A DNA stretch of 58,053 nt from an uncultured Granulosicoccaceae bacterium (lineage in GTDB: Bacteria > Pseudomonadota > Gammaproteobacteria > CALCKW01). Made by a program: the position numbers and the translations under genes. The notes under the pieces are model-generated. The model was not told the origin of the DNA and did no database searches. It saw only the letters and a program-made list of their open reading frames with translations. Position 1 is the stretch's first letter, and each line of letters opens with the position of its first letter. Of this stretch, positions 1 to 9,254 are shown in pieces. The stretch spans positions 1-58,053 of the forward strand of contig CALCKW010000077.1 in assembly GCA_937965695.1 (NCBI GenBank). The letters are read 5' to 3'.

Positions 1-71
1 ACCTGACTGTGTCATTCCGGTGAAAAAGCAATTAGGCTCTTGCTCTCTTACAACACCGAAGACACGAAATA

Positions 72-148
72 TGGGGTGGACGATGGGGCTCGAACCCACG
101 ACAACCGGAATCACAATCCGGGACTCTACCAACTGAGCTACGCCCACC
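72..148 (-). tRNA. tRNA-His (GTG)
   Basis: Read on the minus strand, this folds as a cloverleaf with anticodon loop TTGTGAT (anticodon GTG), a standard T-loop GTTCGAG and an encoded CCA end at 72-74. Base 148 supplies the extra 5' G (G-1) typical of tRNA-His. It is the last of three tandem tRNAs read leftward (Pro, Arg, His); the cluster may continue beyond the window edge. Confidence 0.96.
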
Positions 149-157
149 ACTGAAAAC

Positions 158-234
158 TGGCACGCCCGGCAGGACTCGAACCTGCTACCCTCGGCTTAGA
201 AGGCCGATGCTCTATCCAGATGAGCTACGGGCGC
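158..234 (-). tRNA. tRNA-Arg (TCT)
   Basis: The minus-strand cloverleaf has a 7-bp acceptor stem beginning GCGCCCG, an anticodon stem-loop TCGGC-CTTCTAA-GCCGA (anticodon TCT), a GGTTCGAGTCC T-arm and an encoded CCA at 158-160. It is the middle member of the Pro-Arg-His cluster and probably shares one transcript with its neighbours. Confidence 0.96.
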
Positions 235-273
235 CCGGGCAATCGAACTATCTGCACACTTTCTTGTAAAACT

Positions 274-350
<77 letters not shown>

Positions 351-478
351 ATCACTCTTAACTGTGCTAGCCAAGAGATAGAATTATATGCAGTCTCTAT
401 CCATCAATCAAGGCCAAGCTGGCTTTTTTTTAAGCCAAGAGAAAACTCATTTCGAACGCGGCAAAAATAACGTGACCA

Positions 479-1870
479 TCAGGCTTTTTGCCGTCTCCAG
501 ATAGTCTTTCCATCCTTGTCTTCTAAGACTATCCCAGCCGCTGTCAGTTGATCCCGTAACTCATCGGCCAAAGCAAAATCCTTTGCTTCGCGCGCAGCGA
601 CTCTACCTGCAATCAGCGCCTCAACTTGCTCAGCACTGATTTGATCATCGCCACCACGTTGCAAATAGGACTCGACATTTTCTGTCAGCAATCCCAGACG
701 ATCTGCGAGTTGACGCAACAGCGCCGCGTGTGCAACTGCACGATCTAAGTCTTCGGCGCGAAGCTTGTTAATTTCGGTAGCCAATTCAAACAAAACGGCC
801 AGCGCTACTGGCGTATTGAAATCGTCGTTCATCGCCTTTTCAAATCGAGCAACCCAATCGCCTTCTGCTGTGGAAGGATCAGTGACCCGCAACCCACGAA
901 GCGCAGTGTACAAACGGGTCAAAGCAGCGCGCCCTCCTTGCAAGCCAGCGTCACCGTAAGAAAGCGGTGAGCGATAGTGGCTGAGCAAAGCAAACATCCG
1001 TATTTCTTCGCCGGTGAATTTTTCCAGTACGTCTCGAATCGTGTCGAAATTGCCTAAGGATTTCGACATTTTTTCACCATCCATCGTGATCATGCCGTTG
1101 TGCAACCAATAATTTGCCATGGTGCAACCGTTGGCTGCCTCGGACTGCGCAATTTCATTTTCATGATGAGGAAAAGTCAGGTCATTACCGCCGCCATGGA
1201 TATCAAAGCACTCGCCGAGCGTGTGCTTAGCCATGGCCGAACACTCGATATGCCAGCCGGGACGACCAGCTCCCCAAGGAGATTTCCAGTGCGGCTCATC
1301 GGTCTTAGCGGCTTTCCAAAGCACGAAGTCCATAGGATGGCGCTTGTTTTCATCTACTGCTACGCGCTCACCGGCACGTTGGTCTTCAAGTTTGCGCCCC
1401 GATAATTTTCCGTAGCCGTCAAATTTATCAACCGCGTAGAACACGTCACCATTGCGCTCACTCTGGTAGGCAAAGCCGCGTTCAATCAATGTGGCGATCA
1501 TCGATTGCATGTTGTCAATTAGCTCGGTTGCCCGTGGTTGCACGGTAGGTGTCAATACATTTAGCGATGCACAATCTTCATTCATTGCCTGAATGAATCG
1601 CTCCGTCAATACATCGATAGACTCACTATTTTCGATAGCGCGACGAATTATTTTGTCATCAACATCCGTGATGTTTCGCACAAAGGTCACGTCAAAGCCG
1701 CTAGCTAGCAGGTGCCGATAGACGACATCATAGGTAATGAGTGCGCGCGCGTGCCCGACATGGCAGTAGTCATAAATAGTAATGCCACAGACATACATAC
1801 CCACCTTGCCTTCAACAAGAGGTTTAAAGGGAACTTTGCTGCGACTAAGACTGTTGTAAAGCGATAACAT
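479..1870 (-). CDS. cysS: Cysteinyl-tRNA synthetase
   Basis: Class I aminoacyl-tRNA synthetase (463 aa, normal length) that charges tRNA-Cys in the cytoplasm. The HIGH-type motif HVGH follows the zinc-ligand cysteine C28 (YVCG). The other zinc ligands fit the ECSAMAK and FPHHENE motifs, and KMSKSLGN is the KMSKS loop. The C-terminal part carries the DALR-like anticodon-binding helices. It faces away from ppiA, ppiB and lpxH, an arrangement also seen in E. coli and many gammaproteobacteria. The 105-bp gap to ppiA must hold both promoters. Confidence 0.98.
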   Translation of the reverse strand: MLSLYNSLSRSKVPFKPLVEGKVGMYVCGITIYDYCHVGHARALITYDVVYRHLLASGFDVTFVRNITDVDDKIIRRAIENSESIDVLTERFIQAMNEDCASLNVLTPTVQPRATELIDNMQSMIATLIERGFAYQSERNGDVFYAVDKFDGYGKLSGRKLEDQRAGERVAVDENKRHPMDFVLWKAAKTDEPHWKSPWGAGRPGWHIECSAMAKHTLGECFDIHGGGNDLTFPHHENEIAQSEAANGCTMANYWLHNGMITMDGEKMSKSLGNFDTIRDVLEKFTGEEIRMFALLSHYRSPLSYGDAGLQGGRAALTRLYTALRGLRVTDPSTAEGDWVARFEKAMNDDFNTPVALAVLFELATEINKLRAEDLDRAVAHAALLRQLADRLGLLTENVESYLQRGGDDQISAEQVEALIAGRVAAREAKDFALADELRDQLTAAGIVLEDKDGKTIWRRQKA

Positions 1871-1975
1871 GGCTGGCGGTTTCCGAGGGCTCTAACCCTT
1901 AACACAAAGCACCAATGGTACTGGATGCTCTGCTAAACTGCGACCCTTCACCCATCAACAAGAACGCGTTCAGAT

Positions 1976-2548
1976 ATGTTTAAAAAGTACTTAATCGCGG
2001 CGGCATCACTCGTCGCACTGACCTTTAGCTCTGCGACTTTCGCCAGCACTCAAATAAAAATGACAACTTCTGCGGGCGACATAGTCATCGAACTTGAAGA
2101 TGAAAAAGCCCCCGTGACTGTGGAGAATTTCATCAGCTACGTAGAGAGCGGTTTCTATGACGGAACGATCTTCCATCGGATAATCCCTGGATTTGTTATT
2201 CAGGGTGGCGGGTTTAGCGCCGAAATGCAGCGCAAATCCACACAAAGCCCTATTCAAAACGAAGCAGATAACGAACTTAAAAACACGCACTACAGCCTAT
2301 CTATGGCGCGAACTTCCGATCCTAATTCAGCCACCTCGCAATTCTTTATCAACTTGGTCGACAACGCCTCTCTGGATCACACAGGCAAGGACCAGCGCGG
2401 ATGGGGCTACGCGGTATTTGGCCGAGTTGTTTCTGGGCAAGAGGTCGTCGACCAAATTGCGACAGTAGACACCGGTAGCAAAATGGGCATGCGAGATGTG
2501 CCTCTGGAACCCGTGCTCATCGAATCGGCCTCAGTGCTGCCCAAATAA
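1976..2548 (+). CDS. ppiA: Periplasmic peptidyl-prolyl cis-trans isomerase A
   Basis: Cyclophilin-type PPIase of 190 aa. It opens with a Sec signal peptide (charged FKK, hydrophobic stretch, likely cut after TFA) and so acts in the periplasm. Cyclophilin core motifs are visible: FHRIIPGFVIQGG and TSQFFINLVDN, including the catalytic Arg and the Phe/Gln of the proline pocket. It is followed 39 bp later by a cytoplasmic paralogue (ppiB), so the pair looks like a tandem duplication whose two copies serve different compartments. Confidence 0.95.
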   Translation: MFKKYLIAAASLVALTFSSATFASTQIKMTTSAGDIVIELEDEKAPVTVENFISYVESGFYDGTIFHRIIPGFVIQGGGFSAEMQRKSTQSPIQNEADNELKNTHYSLSMARTSDPNSATSQFFINLVDNASLDHTGKDQRGWGYAVFGRVVSGQEVVDQIATVDTGSKMGMRDVPLEPVLIESASVLPK

Positions 2549-2587
2549 ATCCGCTCAAAACACCTAACGAAAAAAGTGAACATCAAC

Positions 2588-3085
2588 ATGATTAAACTCA
2601 GCACTCGCCTTGGCGACATCACCATCAAACTCAACGAAGAAAAAGCACCCGTCACCTGCGCTAATTTTAAGCAATACGTCGAAGATGGTTTTTACAATGG
2701 CACAATCTTCCATCGCGTCATTCCTGGTTTCATGGTCCAGGGTGGTGGTTTCGAGCCTGGCATGAATCAAAAACCCACCCGCGAGAACATTAAAAATGAA
2801 GCCGACAACGGCTTGCAAAATAACCGCGGGACTCTAGCGATGGCTCGCACCAACGAACCACACTCGGCTAGCTCGCAGTTCTTTGTCAACGTCGTGGACA
2901 ATGGCTTTCTCAATCACAGCGCACCTAACCCAGCTGGCTGGGGATACTGCGTTTTTGCTGAAGTTGTAGCGGGCATGGACGTCATGGACGCGATCATCGC
3001 ATTGCCAACTGGCACAGCGGGTCATCACGAAAATGTACCGTCAGAAGATATTTGTATCGACACTGCTACCGTCGTTGAAGGCTGA
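2588..3085 (+). CDS. ppiB: Cytoplasmic peptidyl-prolyl cis-trans isomerase B
   Basis: Cyclophilin PPIase without a signal peptide (165 aa from ATG 2588), so cytoplasmic. The motifs FHRVIPGFMVQGGG and SSQFFVNVVDN match the active site. A GTG four codons upstream (2576) is also in frame, but the ATG gives the usual MIKL-type N-terminus; neither start has a strong ribosome-binding site. It lies 9 bp before lpxH and is probably co-transcribed with it, the same order as in E. coli. Confidence 0.94.
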   Translation: MIKLSTRLGDITIKLNEEKAPVTCANFKQYVEDGFYNGTIFHRVIPGFMVQGGGFEPGMNQKPTRENIKNEADNGLQNNRGTLAMARTNEPHSASSQFFVNVVDNGFLNHSAPNPAGWGYCVFAEVVAGMDVMDAIIALPTGTAGHHENVPSEDICIDTATVVEG

Positions 3086-3094
3086 GGCCCACAG

Positions 3095-3814
3095 TTGATA
3101 GCTTTCATCGCTGATTTGCACTTGCAACATGAACACTCGGAAACAACGTTGCAAGCGATCAGTTTTTTAGACTGGGCCTGTGAAAATTGCTCACAGCTCT
3201 ACATACTCGGCGACTTGTTCGAGTACTGGCTGGGGGACGACTGCCCCCTGCCAGGTTTAGACGACTTTCATTCGGCTCTTTCTAGGCTAACTGGCTCGGG
3301 TTGTACGGTCACTTTGATGCATGGCAACCGAGATTTTTTATTGGGTGATGCTTATTGTAAAAGTGTCGGTGCCGAGTTAATCCGCGAAGACACAGTAAAA
3401 GTGCAACTGGGTCAGCGACCGGCCTTACTTTTACACGGAGACACACTGTGCACTGATGACACTTCTTACCAAAAAGCTAGAACGCTACTGCGTACCACTC
3501 AGTGGCAGCAAAATTTTACAAGCCTACCCTTCGACGAACGCATAAAACAGGCACAGTCACTGCGAAAGCAAAGCCAAGATGACACGGGTGAAAAATCCGC
3601 AGAAATTATGGACGTGAATGCTGAAGCGTCAAAGGCCTTGGCTACTCGCGCAAAAGTGAGCTTGCTCATCCACGGTCACACACACCGACCTTTTTGGCAC
3701 AAAACAGAAAACCATGATCGCGTAGTAGTGGGAGACTGGCACGCCAACGGTGCCGATGTAGCCCTGTACAACAATGGCAAACTTTCTCTAAAACATTGGC
3801 CTTTTAAACGCTAG
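3095..3814 (+). CDS. lpxH: UDP-2,3-diacylglucosamine diphosphatase
   Basis: Calcineurin-like metallophosphoesterase (239 aa) of lipid A synthesis; it cleaves UDP-2,3-diacylglucosamine to lipid X at the inner membrane. Metal-binding motifs appear in order: DLHL near the start, GDLFEYWLGDD, HGNRDF, HGDTLCTDD and HGHTHRP. The start is TTG at 3095, which places DLHL at the usual distance from the N-terminus. It is the last gene of the ppiA-ppiB-lpxH run. Confidence 0.95.
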   Translation: MIAFIADLHLQHEHSETTLQAISFLDWACENCSQLYILGDLFEYWLGDDCPLPGLDDFHSALSRLTGSGCTVTLMHGNRDFLLGDAYCKSVGAELIREDTVKVQLGQRPALLLHGDTLCTDDTSYQKARTLLRTTQWQQNFTSLPFDERIKQAQSLRKQSQDDTGEKSAEIMDVNAEASKALATRAKVSLLIHGHTHRPFWHKTENHDRVVVGDWHANGADVALYNNGKLSLKHWPFKR

Positions 3815-3937
3815 CTGCCCCCGATTTTAGTAACAACTGCCTATACTAAAGTCTGTCACTGTCTCGGCGAAACTTCCGCTCGACCAGCCAACAAAAGTTC
3901 AATCTACCCCGAATACAGCCAGGATGCTTTCGCTTTC

Positions 3938-5350
3938 ATGATCAAGGTCCACCAACCCTTGCCCGCGAGGCAAGTCTTTCTTGCCGTTGTGGTTTTTTGC
4001 ATTTTAGTTGGCCTGCTATTTGGCACGGTGATGCCAATTCTTTTAGGCGTTGCGACAGACTTTGCTGGCCCACACCAGGACGGTTATCTTCAGATAGCCA
4101 ACATGCTGGCGCAAGGCGAAGGCTTTCGATTTGAGCCTGGCGGCGAGCCGGTTATGCATCGCCCACCCCTCTACCCCGTGTTGCTCATTCCAATTACGTT
4201 TGCGCCAATGGAATTGCAAAAAATGCTGGTGATTGCACTAAACAGCGTCTTAGCAGGCATCAGCGCAACTCTGCTGTATAAATTGGCTATTCGCTTTTAC
4301 AATAAGCCAGCGGTTGGCTGGTTAGCCATCGCCATTTACCTGATAAGCCCTTGGATCTGGCGATTGATCACGCTGCCGCATACTGCCTTATTGCAATCAA
4401 CGCTCTACTTGTCCGTCATCTATTGCATGGTCATTATGGTTTTTGGCAAAGGCACAGCACGCACTAGCCAACGCAGCATGACAAAGACATTAGGCCCTAG
4501 TGCTTACCGCTTACATGCATTTTGGTTCGGTGTGCTAAGCGGATTGTTATCGCTGACGCATGGCATAGGCTTTTTAATATTTGCAGTCAGCGTCCTGCTC
4601 CTGCTGTTTATCTGCATGCTGCCACACCCCAATGGCTTAACTCGAAGAACACGTTTTTCTTCCGTGATAATCGCCGCAGTGCTAGGGGCTTCGATTATTG
4701 TCCCTTGGACGCTACGCAATTTAAATACATTTCCTATTACCGTACCTGTCACAACCGGTGCAAGCTTCAACTATTTTATGGGGAACGTCTATTGGGGGCT
4801 TGGCGATTACGAGGCTGATGACAGCCTCACACAGCAGGAAAATGCACTTATTGCTGGGGGTATAAATCAGCCTGCGTCAGAAGCCATGCAATACTGGGGT
4901 GTGATGAACCCAGCGAATGAAAAAATTCTCTCCGACAACATGAAGGCTCACGCGCTAGCGAACCCTGGCTTGGTTTTACATAAGTCGTGGTTGTCATTGG
5001 CTGAGAATTTTTTCCCCGCAGTGCATCGACTGATTTGCCATCAAAGGGAAATGGTTAGCTGCGAGAGAGAATCTTGGTACACCTCTGCCCATCGGTTCGG
5101 TATCAGCATTTACTATGGCATCATAATTCTCTTCGCCCTTGTATCTGTTGCCAGAAGACGCACAACAGGCCGAGTCTCGCTTTTTCTGTGTGTCATGGGT
5201 GGCTTACACATTGGACCATTCCTACCACTAGGACAGTGGGCACCACACGGCATCTATGCGTTAAGTGCGATGATTCTCATCATGGTACTAGCAGCCGACG
5301 GGATTATTGGCGGACGGGTCTCTACTCAAAGCGAGCACATCGACCTCTAA
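3938..5350 (+). CDS. GT39-like membrane glycosyltransferase
   Basis: Polytopic inner-membrane protein (470 aa) with about ten hydrophobic segments. After the first transmembrane helix comes a loop with an acidic residue (HQDGYLQIANMLAQGEGF), then HRPPLYPVLL. That layout is typical of GT-C enzymes of the dolichyl-phosphate-mannose/ArnT (GT39, PMT_2) group, which use polyprenyl-phosphate sugars on the periplasmic face. The acceptor cannot be told from sequence. It is preceded by a 123-bp gap after lpxH and ends facing the DUF455 gene. Confidence 0.7.
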   Translation: MIKVHQPLPARQVFLAVVVFCILVGLLFGTVMPILLGVATDFAGPHQDGYLQIANMLAQGEGFRFEPGGEPVMHRPPLYPVLLIPITFAPMELQKMLVIALNSVLAGISATLLYKLAIRFYNKPAVGWLAIAIYLISPWIWRLITLPHTALLQSTLYLSVIYCMVIMVFGKGTARTSQRSMTKTLGPSAYRLHAFWFGVLSGLLSLTHGIGFLIFAVSVLLLLFICMLPHPNGLTRRTRFSSVIIAAVLGASIIVPWTLRNLNTFPITVPVTTGASFNYFMGNVYWGLGDYEADDSLTQQENALIAGGINQPASEAMQYWGVMNPANEKILSDNMKAHALANPGLVLHKSWLSLAENFFPAVHRLICHQREMVSCERESWYTSAHRFGISIYYGIIILFALVSVARRRTTGRVSLFLCVMGGLHIGPFLPLGQWAPHGIYALSAMILIMVLAADGIIGGRVSTQSEHIDL

Positions 5351-5464
5351 GACCAGCCTAAGATGACGCAAAACTAACTCGACACACGATAAGCTAAGCG
5401 AGCATTTGTTAACGCGCAATTTCGCGGCCTAAGCATGGCAAAAGGCTTGGAGGTGCAATAAAAA

Positions 5465-6292
5465 CTAACGAAGCTCACTGGCAAACTGTTCTTCCATTTC
5501 TTCTAAGTCCAACAGCTCTTGATCCGTAAACCCAGCTTGTTTTCGATATTCTTTGTTAAACGGCCCACTGAGAAAACCACGGGTGTGTTTTCTCAGCAAC
5601 TCCCTAAATGTCGGCTGCGGCTGCAAACCCCGCAGTTCGCATTGTTGTAAAAACCATCGATTACCTATGGCCACGTGCCGCACTTCCTCTTCGAGGATTG
5701 TGCCTAAAATATCGGCTCCACTTGAATCGCCCAAATGCCTCAGCTTGTCGATCATACCGGGTGCTACGTCAAGACCGCGAGCTTCTAATACTCTTGGTAC
5801 CAAAGCCATTCGCACCATCACATCATGGTCAGTCCGAAGCGCCATTTCCCACAAATTGTTGTGAGCCGTGTTGTCGCCATACTTCGCACCCAAGCTTGCC
5901 AAATGAGTGCTCAGCATCTCAAAGTGCCTCGCCTCATCGGCAGCGACATCGAGCCAATCATGGGCAAATGCCGAAGGCATCTGGTCGGCAAATCGATACA
6001 CGGCATCCAAACCCAAGTTGATGGCGTTAAACTCTATATGGGCCAGCGCATGATAAAAAGCGATTTGGCCAGAGACACTCCCCAAACCACGCCTTGGTAC
6101 ATCACGTGGATGGACGAGTTCTGGTTTTTCTGGCCTGCCAACAAACTCAACTCTCTCAGGAACAAAATGCGGATCAGCTGATAAGCCACCTTCACAATAC
6201 CGGGCAAATAAATTCAGCGTAGCCTCTACTTTGGCCGTGGGATCTGCAGTCATCAGCACTTGGTGCGCAAGCTGTTGTAATTGATGATTCAC
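5465..6292 (-). CDS. DUF455 ferritin-like protein
   Basis: A 275-aa member of the DUF455 family, which has a ferritin-like four-helix fold. Likely diiron ligands are visible as a glutamate in HIEFNAI, the E-x2-H pair in DEARHFE and another in EEEVRH. The biochemical role is not established. The start is GTG 6292: an AGGAG sits 6 nt upstream, and GTGA overlaps the recO stop. A longer frame from 6394 would overlap recO by about 100 bp and adds a non-homologous lead. In many relatives pdxJ follows recO; here this gene does. Confidence 0.82.
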   Translation of the reverse strand: MNHQLQQLAHQVLMTADPTAKVEATLNLFARYCEGGLSADPHFVPERVEFVGRPEKPELVHPRDVPRRGLGSVSGQIAFYHALAHIEFNAINLGLDAVYRFADQMPSAFAHDWLDVAADEARHFEMLSTHLASLGAKYGDNTAHNNLWEMALRTDHDVMVRMALVPRVLEARGLDVAPGMIDKLRHLGDSSGADILGTILEEEVRHVAIGNRWFLQQCELRGLQPQPTFRELLRKHTRGFLSGPFNKEYRKQAGFTDQELLDLEEMEEQFASELR

Positions 6293-7014
6293 GTATTCTC
6301 CTTTTGAGAGGGTGGACCACGCAAAAGCTCTCGGCTTTTTAGCTCGCGCCCGCCTAGATGCAAGTTGATAAAGTACCGGAGTACACGCTTGCATTGTGAC
6401 ATTGTACTCGGCAAATCCGGTTCACCAGCAGCTAGCGCTAAAAAAGCCTCACCGCTAATAAGCGCCACACCAGCGCCCAGTAAAGCGGGATAAATGGGAC
6501 CATCAGCACAGAGCGCATAGTCTTGCTCAGCAACAATTTCATCACCGCTACTTCTCTCTCGACTCCAAGTAGGTGCAACACCCATTGTTTCTAATAACTG
6601 CAATTCAAATCGACGCAGTAGCGGGCCAACAGCACCATCGCCCGCGAGCTCGTCAAGTGAGCTGTTGTAAAAGGCAAAAAGCTCTTCAACGCCTTCTTCC
6701 AGAGGCAAAAGATTGATCAGCAATTCATTGAGATACAAACCGCAAGCGAGACGATCCCCAATCAGGCGGCGGCTGGAGCCAGCCTCTTCCACAGCAGTCA
6801 TCGTACGCAGCTCGCTGTATCCCATGTAGCTGAGTAAAAGCGGTGTAAAGGGCTGCAATACTCGACGCTGCTGGCTTTTGGCGCTACGCGCTCCCTTAGC
6901 GATCATCGATACTCGTCCGCTCTCTAACGTTAAGCAGTCGATTAAGAGACTGGTTTCTCGGTAGGGACGGGCGTGCAATACATAACCCCGCTGAAGCGCA
7001 ACCCTTGCACTCAT
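6289..7014 (-). CDS. recO: DNA repair protein RecO
   Basis: RecO (241 aa) loads RecA onto SSB-coated single strands in the RecFOR pathway and anneals complementary strands. The N-terminal OB-fold signature is clear (GYVLHARPYRETSLL, then a SMIAKGARSAKS stretch). The helical C-terminal domain follows; no CxxC zinc finger is seen, as in several gammaproteobacterial RecO proteins. Its start overlaps the era stop (ATGA) and its stop overlaps the DUF455 start, so rnc-era-recO-DUF455 are translationally coupled. Confidence 0.93.
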   Translation of the reverse strand: MSARVALQRGYVLHARPYRETSLLIDCLTLESGRVSMIAKGARSAKSQQRRVLQPFTPLLLSYMGYSELRTMTAVEEAGSSRRLIGDRLACGLYLNELLINLLPLEEGVEELFAFYNSSLDELAGDGAVGPLLRRFELQLLETMGVAPTWSRERSSGDEIVAEQDYALCADGPIYPALLGAGVALISGEAFLALAAGEPDLPSTMSQCKRVLRYFINLHLGGRELKSRELLRGPPSQKENT

Positions 7015-7904
7015 GGCTCGCTTTGAAAACCCAGAGCCTGCAGCGCACGCGCATCATCGGACCAATCTTTTCGCACCTTAACCCACAGCTCTAAATGCAC
7101 CGAAACACCGAAAAGGTCACGCATGCTTTCGCGAGAACGACGACCAACCTCTTTGAGTTTTTCGCCGCGCTGGCCAATGACAATGCCTTTCTGACTATCG
7201 CGCTCTACCCAAATAGCTGCAGAGATACGGTACCCCGTCGGCTCATGGTCAAAGCGCTCTATCTCAACGGTCAAGGCATAGGGCAGCTCTTCATTCAGCT
7301 GGCGCGTCAATTGTTCACGGACAAATTCAGCAGCCAAAAAGCGTTCATTTTTGTCGGTCAATTCGTCCGCTTCGTAAATGTGTTCACCTTCGGGTAGAAA
7401 CTCGGCGATTAGCTCTTCTAGCAATTCCAGGCCTTCTCCATTTTTAGCGGAGATAGGCACGATATGACGAATCTTTTCTGACTGTGGCATCCGCTGCAAA
7501 TAGGGAAGCATTCGTTTTTTGTCACCGACACCATCCACTTTGTTGATGACCAAGATAATGGGCTGATCGCTTCTCTCGACGGCCTCATACGCCAATTGGT
7601 CATCTTCTGTCCACTGCAGCGCTTGCACCAATAACACCACGACGTCAGCGTCCAGCAATGACCCGCGGGCCGTGCGGTTTAACACGCGATTCAGGGCTTT
7701 TTTTCCACCGCCGTGCAACCCCGGTGTATCGAGAAAAATAAACTGGTTGTCATCTTTCGTGGAGATACCACGAATCGCATGGCGAGTCGTCTGAGGTCGG
7801 TGCGCAGTAATTGCTATTTTTTCGCCCACCAATCGATTGAGCAATGTGGACTTCCCCATATTTGGGCGACCAACCAATGCAACAGTGCCACAACGTTTGC
7901 TCAT
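7011..7904 (-). CDS. era: GTPase Era
   Basis: Era (297 aa) is a GTPase that binds the 3' end of 16S rRNA during 30S maturation. G1 is GRPNMGKSTLLN, G2 lies in TTRHAIRG, G3 is DTPG, G4 is NKVDG, with ISAK as G5. The C-terminal KH domain shows IVIGQRGEKLKEVG. Its start overlaps the rnc stop by four bases, so the two are coupled. This fits their known roles in rRNA processing and assembly. Confidence 0.98.
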   Translation of the reverse strand: MSKRCGTVALVGRPNMGKSTLLNRLVGEKIAITAHRPQTTRHAIRGISTKDDNQFIFLDTPGLHGGGKKALNRVLNRTARGSLLDADVVVLLVQALQWTEDDQLAYEAVERSDQPIILVINKVDGVGDKKRMLPYLQRMPQSEKIRHIVPISAKNGEGLELLEELIAEFLPEGEHIYEADELTDKNERFLAAEFVREQLTRQLNEELPYALTVEIERFDHEPTGYRISAAIWVERDSQKGIVIGQRGEKLKEVGRRSRESMRDLFGVSVHLELWVKVRKDWSDDARALQALGFQSEP

Positions 7905-8593
7905 ACTTTTGATGCTCCAGCGTTATCCAACTCAACCAACATGGCCGCCGCGGCTGTTTGCTCGGCTTTCCGCCGACTACTGCCATCTCCCGTGCTGACG
8001 TGCTCACCATCCTCTAGACTGCATTGGATAGTAAATTTTTGTTCGTGCGGCTTGCCCCGCACCCCTAAAAGTTCGTAGCAAGGCAAAGGACGACCGCGGC
8101 CCTGCAGCCGTTCCTGCAATCGGGTTTTGGGGTCCTTTAACTCTTCAATCGCTGGAAGGTTTTCTAACCGCGTTCGATAGAGCCCTAACACCACTCGCTT
8201 ACAAGCCTCAAACCCGCCATCTAAGAACACAGCACCCAACAGCGCTTCCACGGCATCCGCCTGAATAGATCCTCGTTGAAAACCACCACTACGCAATTCA
8301 CCCTCACCCATCGTCAAATGATCGGCTAAGGCCAGTTCTCCAGCCACCTCAGCCAATGTCTGCCCCCTGACTAAGGTGGCTCGCAATCGGCTGAGATCAC
8401 CCTCAGACAAATCCGGTCTCAGATTAAAGAGCTCTGCAGCAATGATGAAATTCAGCGCACCGTCGCCTAAAAACTCAAGGCGTTCATTGTTCTGACCCAC
8501 CGCGCTACGGTGAGTTAATGCTAAAGCAAGCAGCTGCTTGTCTTCAAACGTGTGGCCGAGGCGCACGGCAAGGGCAAGGTAGGGATTTTTCAT
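7901..8593 (-). CDS. rnc: Ribonuclease III
   Basis: Double-strand-specific endoribonuclease (230 aa) that processes rRNA precursors and some mRNAs. The RNase III signature NERLEFLGDGAL lies near residue 40, with the second acidic cluster in VEALLGAVFLDGGF. A dsRNA-binding domain fills the C-terminus (PKTRLQERLQGRG onward). It heads the rnc-era-recO-DUF455 unit and is separated from the upstream DUF4845 gene by a terminator, so it probably has its own promoter in the 8594-8820 leader. Confidence 0.97.
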   Translation of the reverse strand: MKNPYLALAVRLGHTFEDKQLLALALTHRSAVGQNNERLEFLGDGALNFIIAAELFNLRPDLSEGDLSRLRATLVRGQTLAEVAGELALADHLTMGEGELRSGGFQRGSIQADAVEALLGAVFLDGGFEACKRVVLGLYRTRLENLPAIEELKDPKTRLQERLQGRGRPLPCYELLGVRGKPHEQKFTIQCSLEDGEHVSTGDGSSRRKAEQTAAAAMLVELDNAGASKV

Positions 8594-8821
8594 AGGGCCG
8601 CAAGTCTAACCCGTATAACAGCCCAATTCGACGTCAGCAGCTCTAACTCGCTAAATAAAATTAGTGTTTTGGCGCCGTGGTCTCGAAACTAAAGCTATCC
8701 CAGAGGCAAAGTCGAGAATGACTCGTGGCTGTCGTGCTGAAGAAGTGTTTGAAAGGCCCGAATGGGTTGATCGAGCGGACTGAAAACCACGAATGCTTTT
8801 CTTATCGTAGGTTTAAAACGT

Positions 8822-8856
8822 AAAAAACCGGCAACACAAGCGTGTTTCCGGTTTTT
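8822..8856 (-). terminator. Intrinsic terminator after DUF4845
   Basis: AAAAACCGG (8823-8831) pairs with CCGGTTTTT (8848-8856), and AACAC pairs with GTGTT inside. On the minus strand the hairpin is followed by T residues and lies 25 bp after the DUF4845 stop. It separates lepA-lepB-DUF4845 from rnc. Confidence 0.8.
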
Positions 8857-8881
8857 GGGAGCAGTTTTTTGACGCCTTAGG

Positions 8882-9235
8882 TCAAGTCTCGTCTGAGAAG
8901 TCCAACAGCAACTCTATGTTACTGAACAACGGCTTGCGCACTTCGTATTGCAACACGATCTTGCGCTGAGAGCCTTTGCCTGTGATTTTGATGATATCTT
9001 TTGGCTCTAGATCCCAGAGGTTGTTGTTCTTAAACGCTTTAGAAAACCAATTATAAACTGTTGTTTTTTCAGCAGATGCTAGTTTTCCATCGGTTCTGGC
9101 CTGTTCCACCAATTTCTCTACTTGGTAGTGTTCGATGAATGCTGGAGAGACTGCTATAGCCACCCACAACACCAGCCCCCCTGCCATGACGCCAAGTAGC
9201 CCTAGAAAGGACACTTCACCCGTTTGAAAACGCAT
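8882..9235 (-). CDS. DUF4845 family membrane protein
   Basis: Small protein (117 aa) with one N-terminal transmembrane segment (LGLLGVMAGGLVLWVAIAV) and a soluble periplasm-facing domain, matching the DUF4845 family usually found between lepB and rnc. The molecular role is unknown. An AGGAGTGG sits about 6 nt before the start. It follows lepB by 19 bp and is closed by a terminator. The stable linkage with signal peptidase suggests an envelope-related job, but that is inference. Confidence 0.8.
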   Translation of the reverse strand: MRFQTGEVSFLGLLGVMAGGLVLWVAIAVSPAFIEHYQVEKLVEQARTDGKLASAEKTTVYNWFSKAFKNNNLWDLEPKDIIKITGKGSQRKIVLQYEVRKPLFSNIELLLDFSDET

Positions 9236-9254
9236 CGACCACTCCTAAAAATTA

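Noticed and set aside
411..434. Short hairpin with T-run (GGCCA-AGC-TGGCT)
   Set aside because: It points along the plus strand, where no gene ends; the stem is only about five pairs.
1100..1405. 101-codon plus-strand frame
   Set aside because: It lies wholly inside cysS on the other strand and shows no family features.
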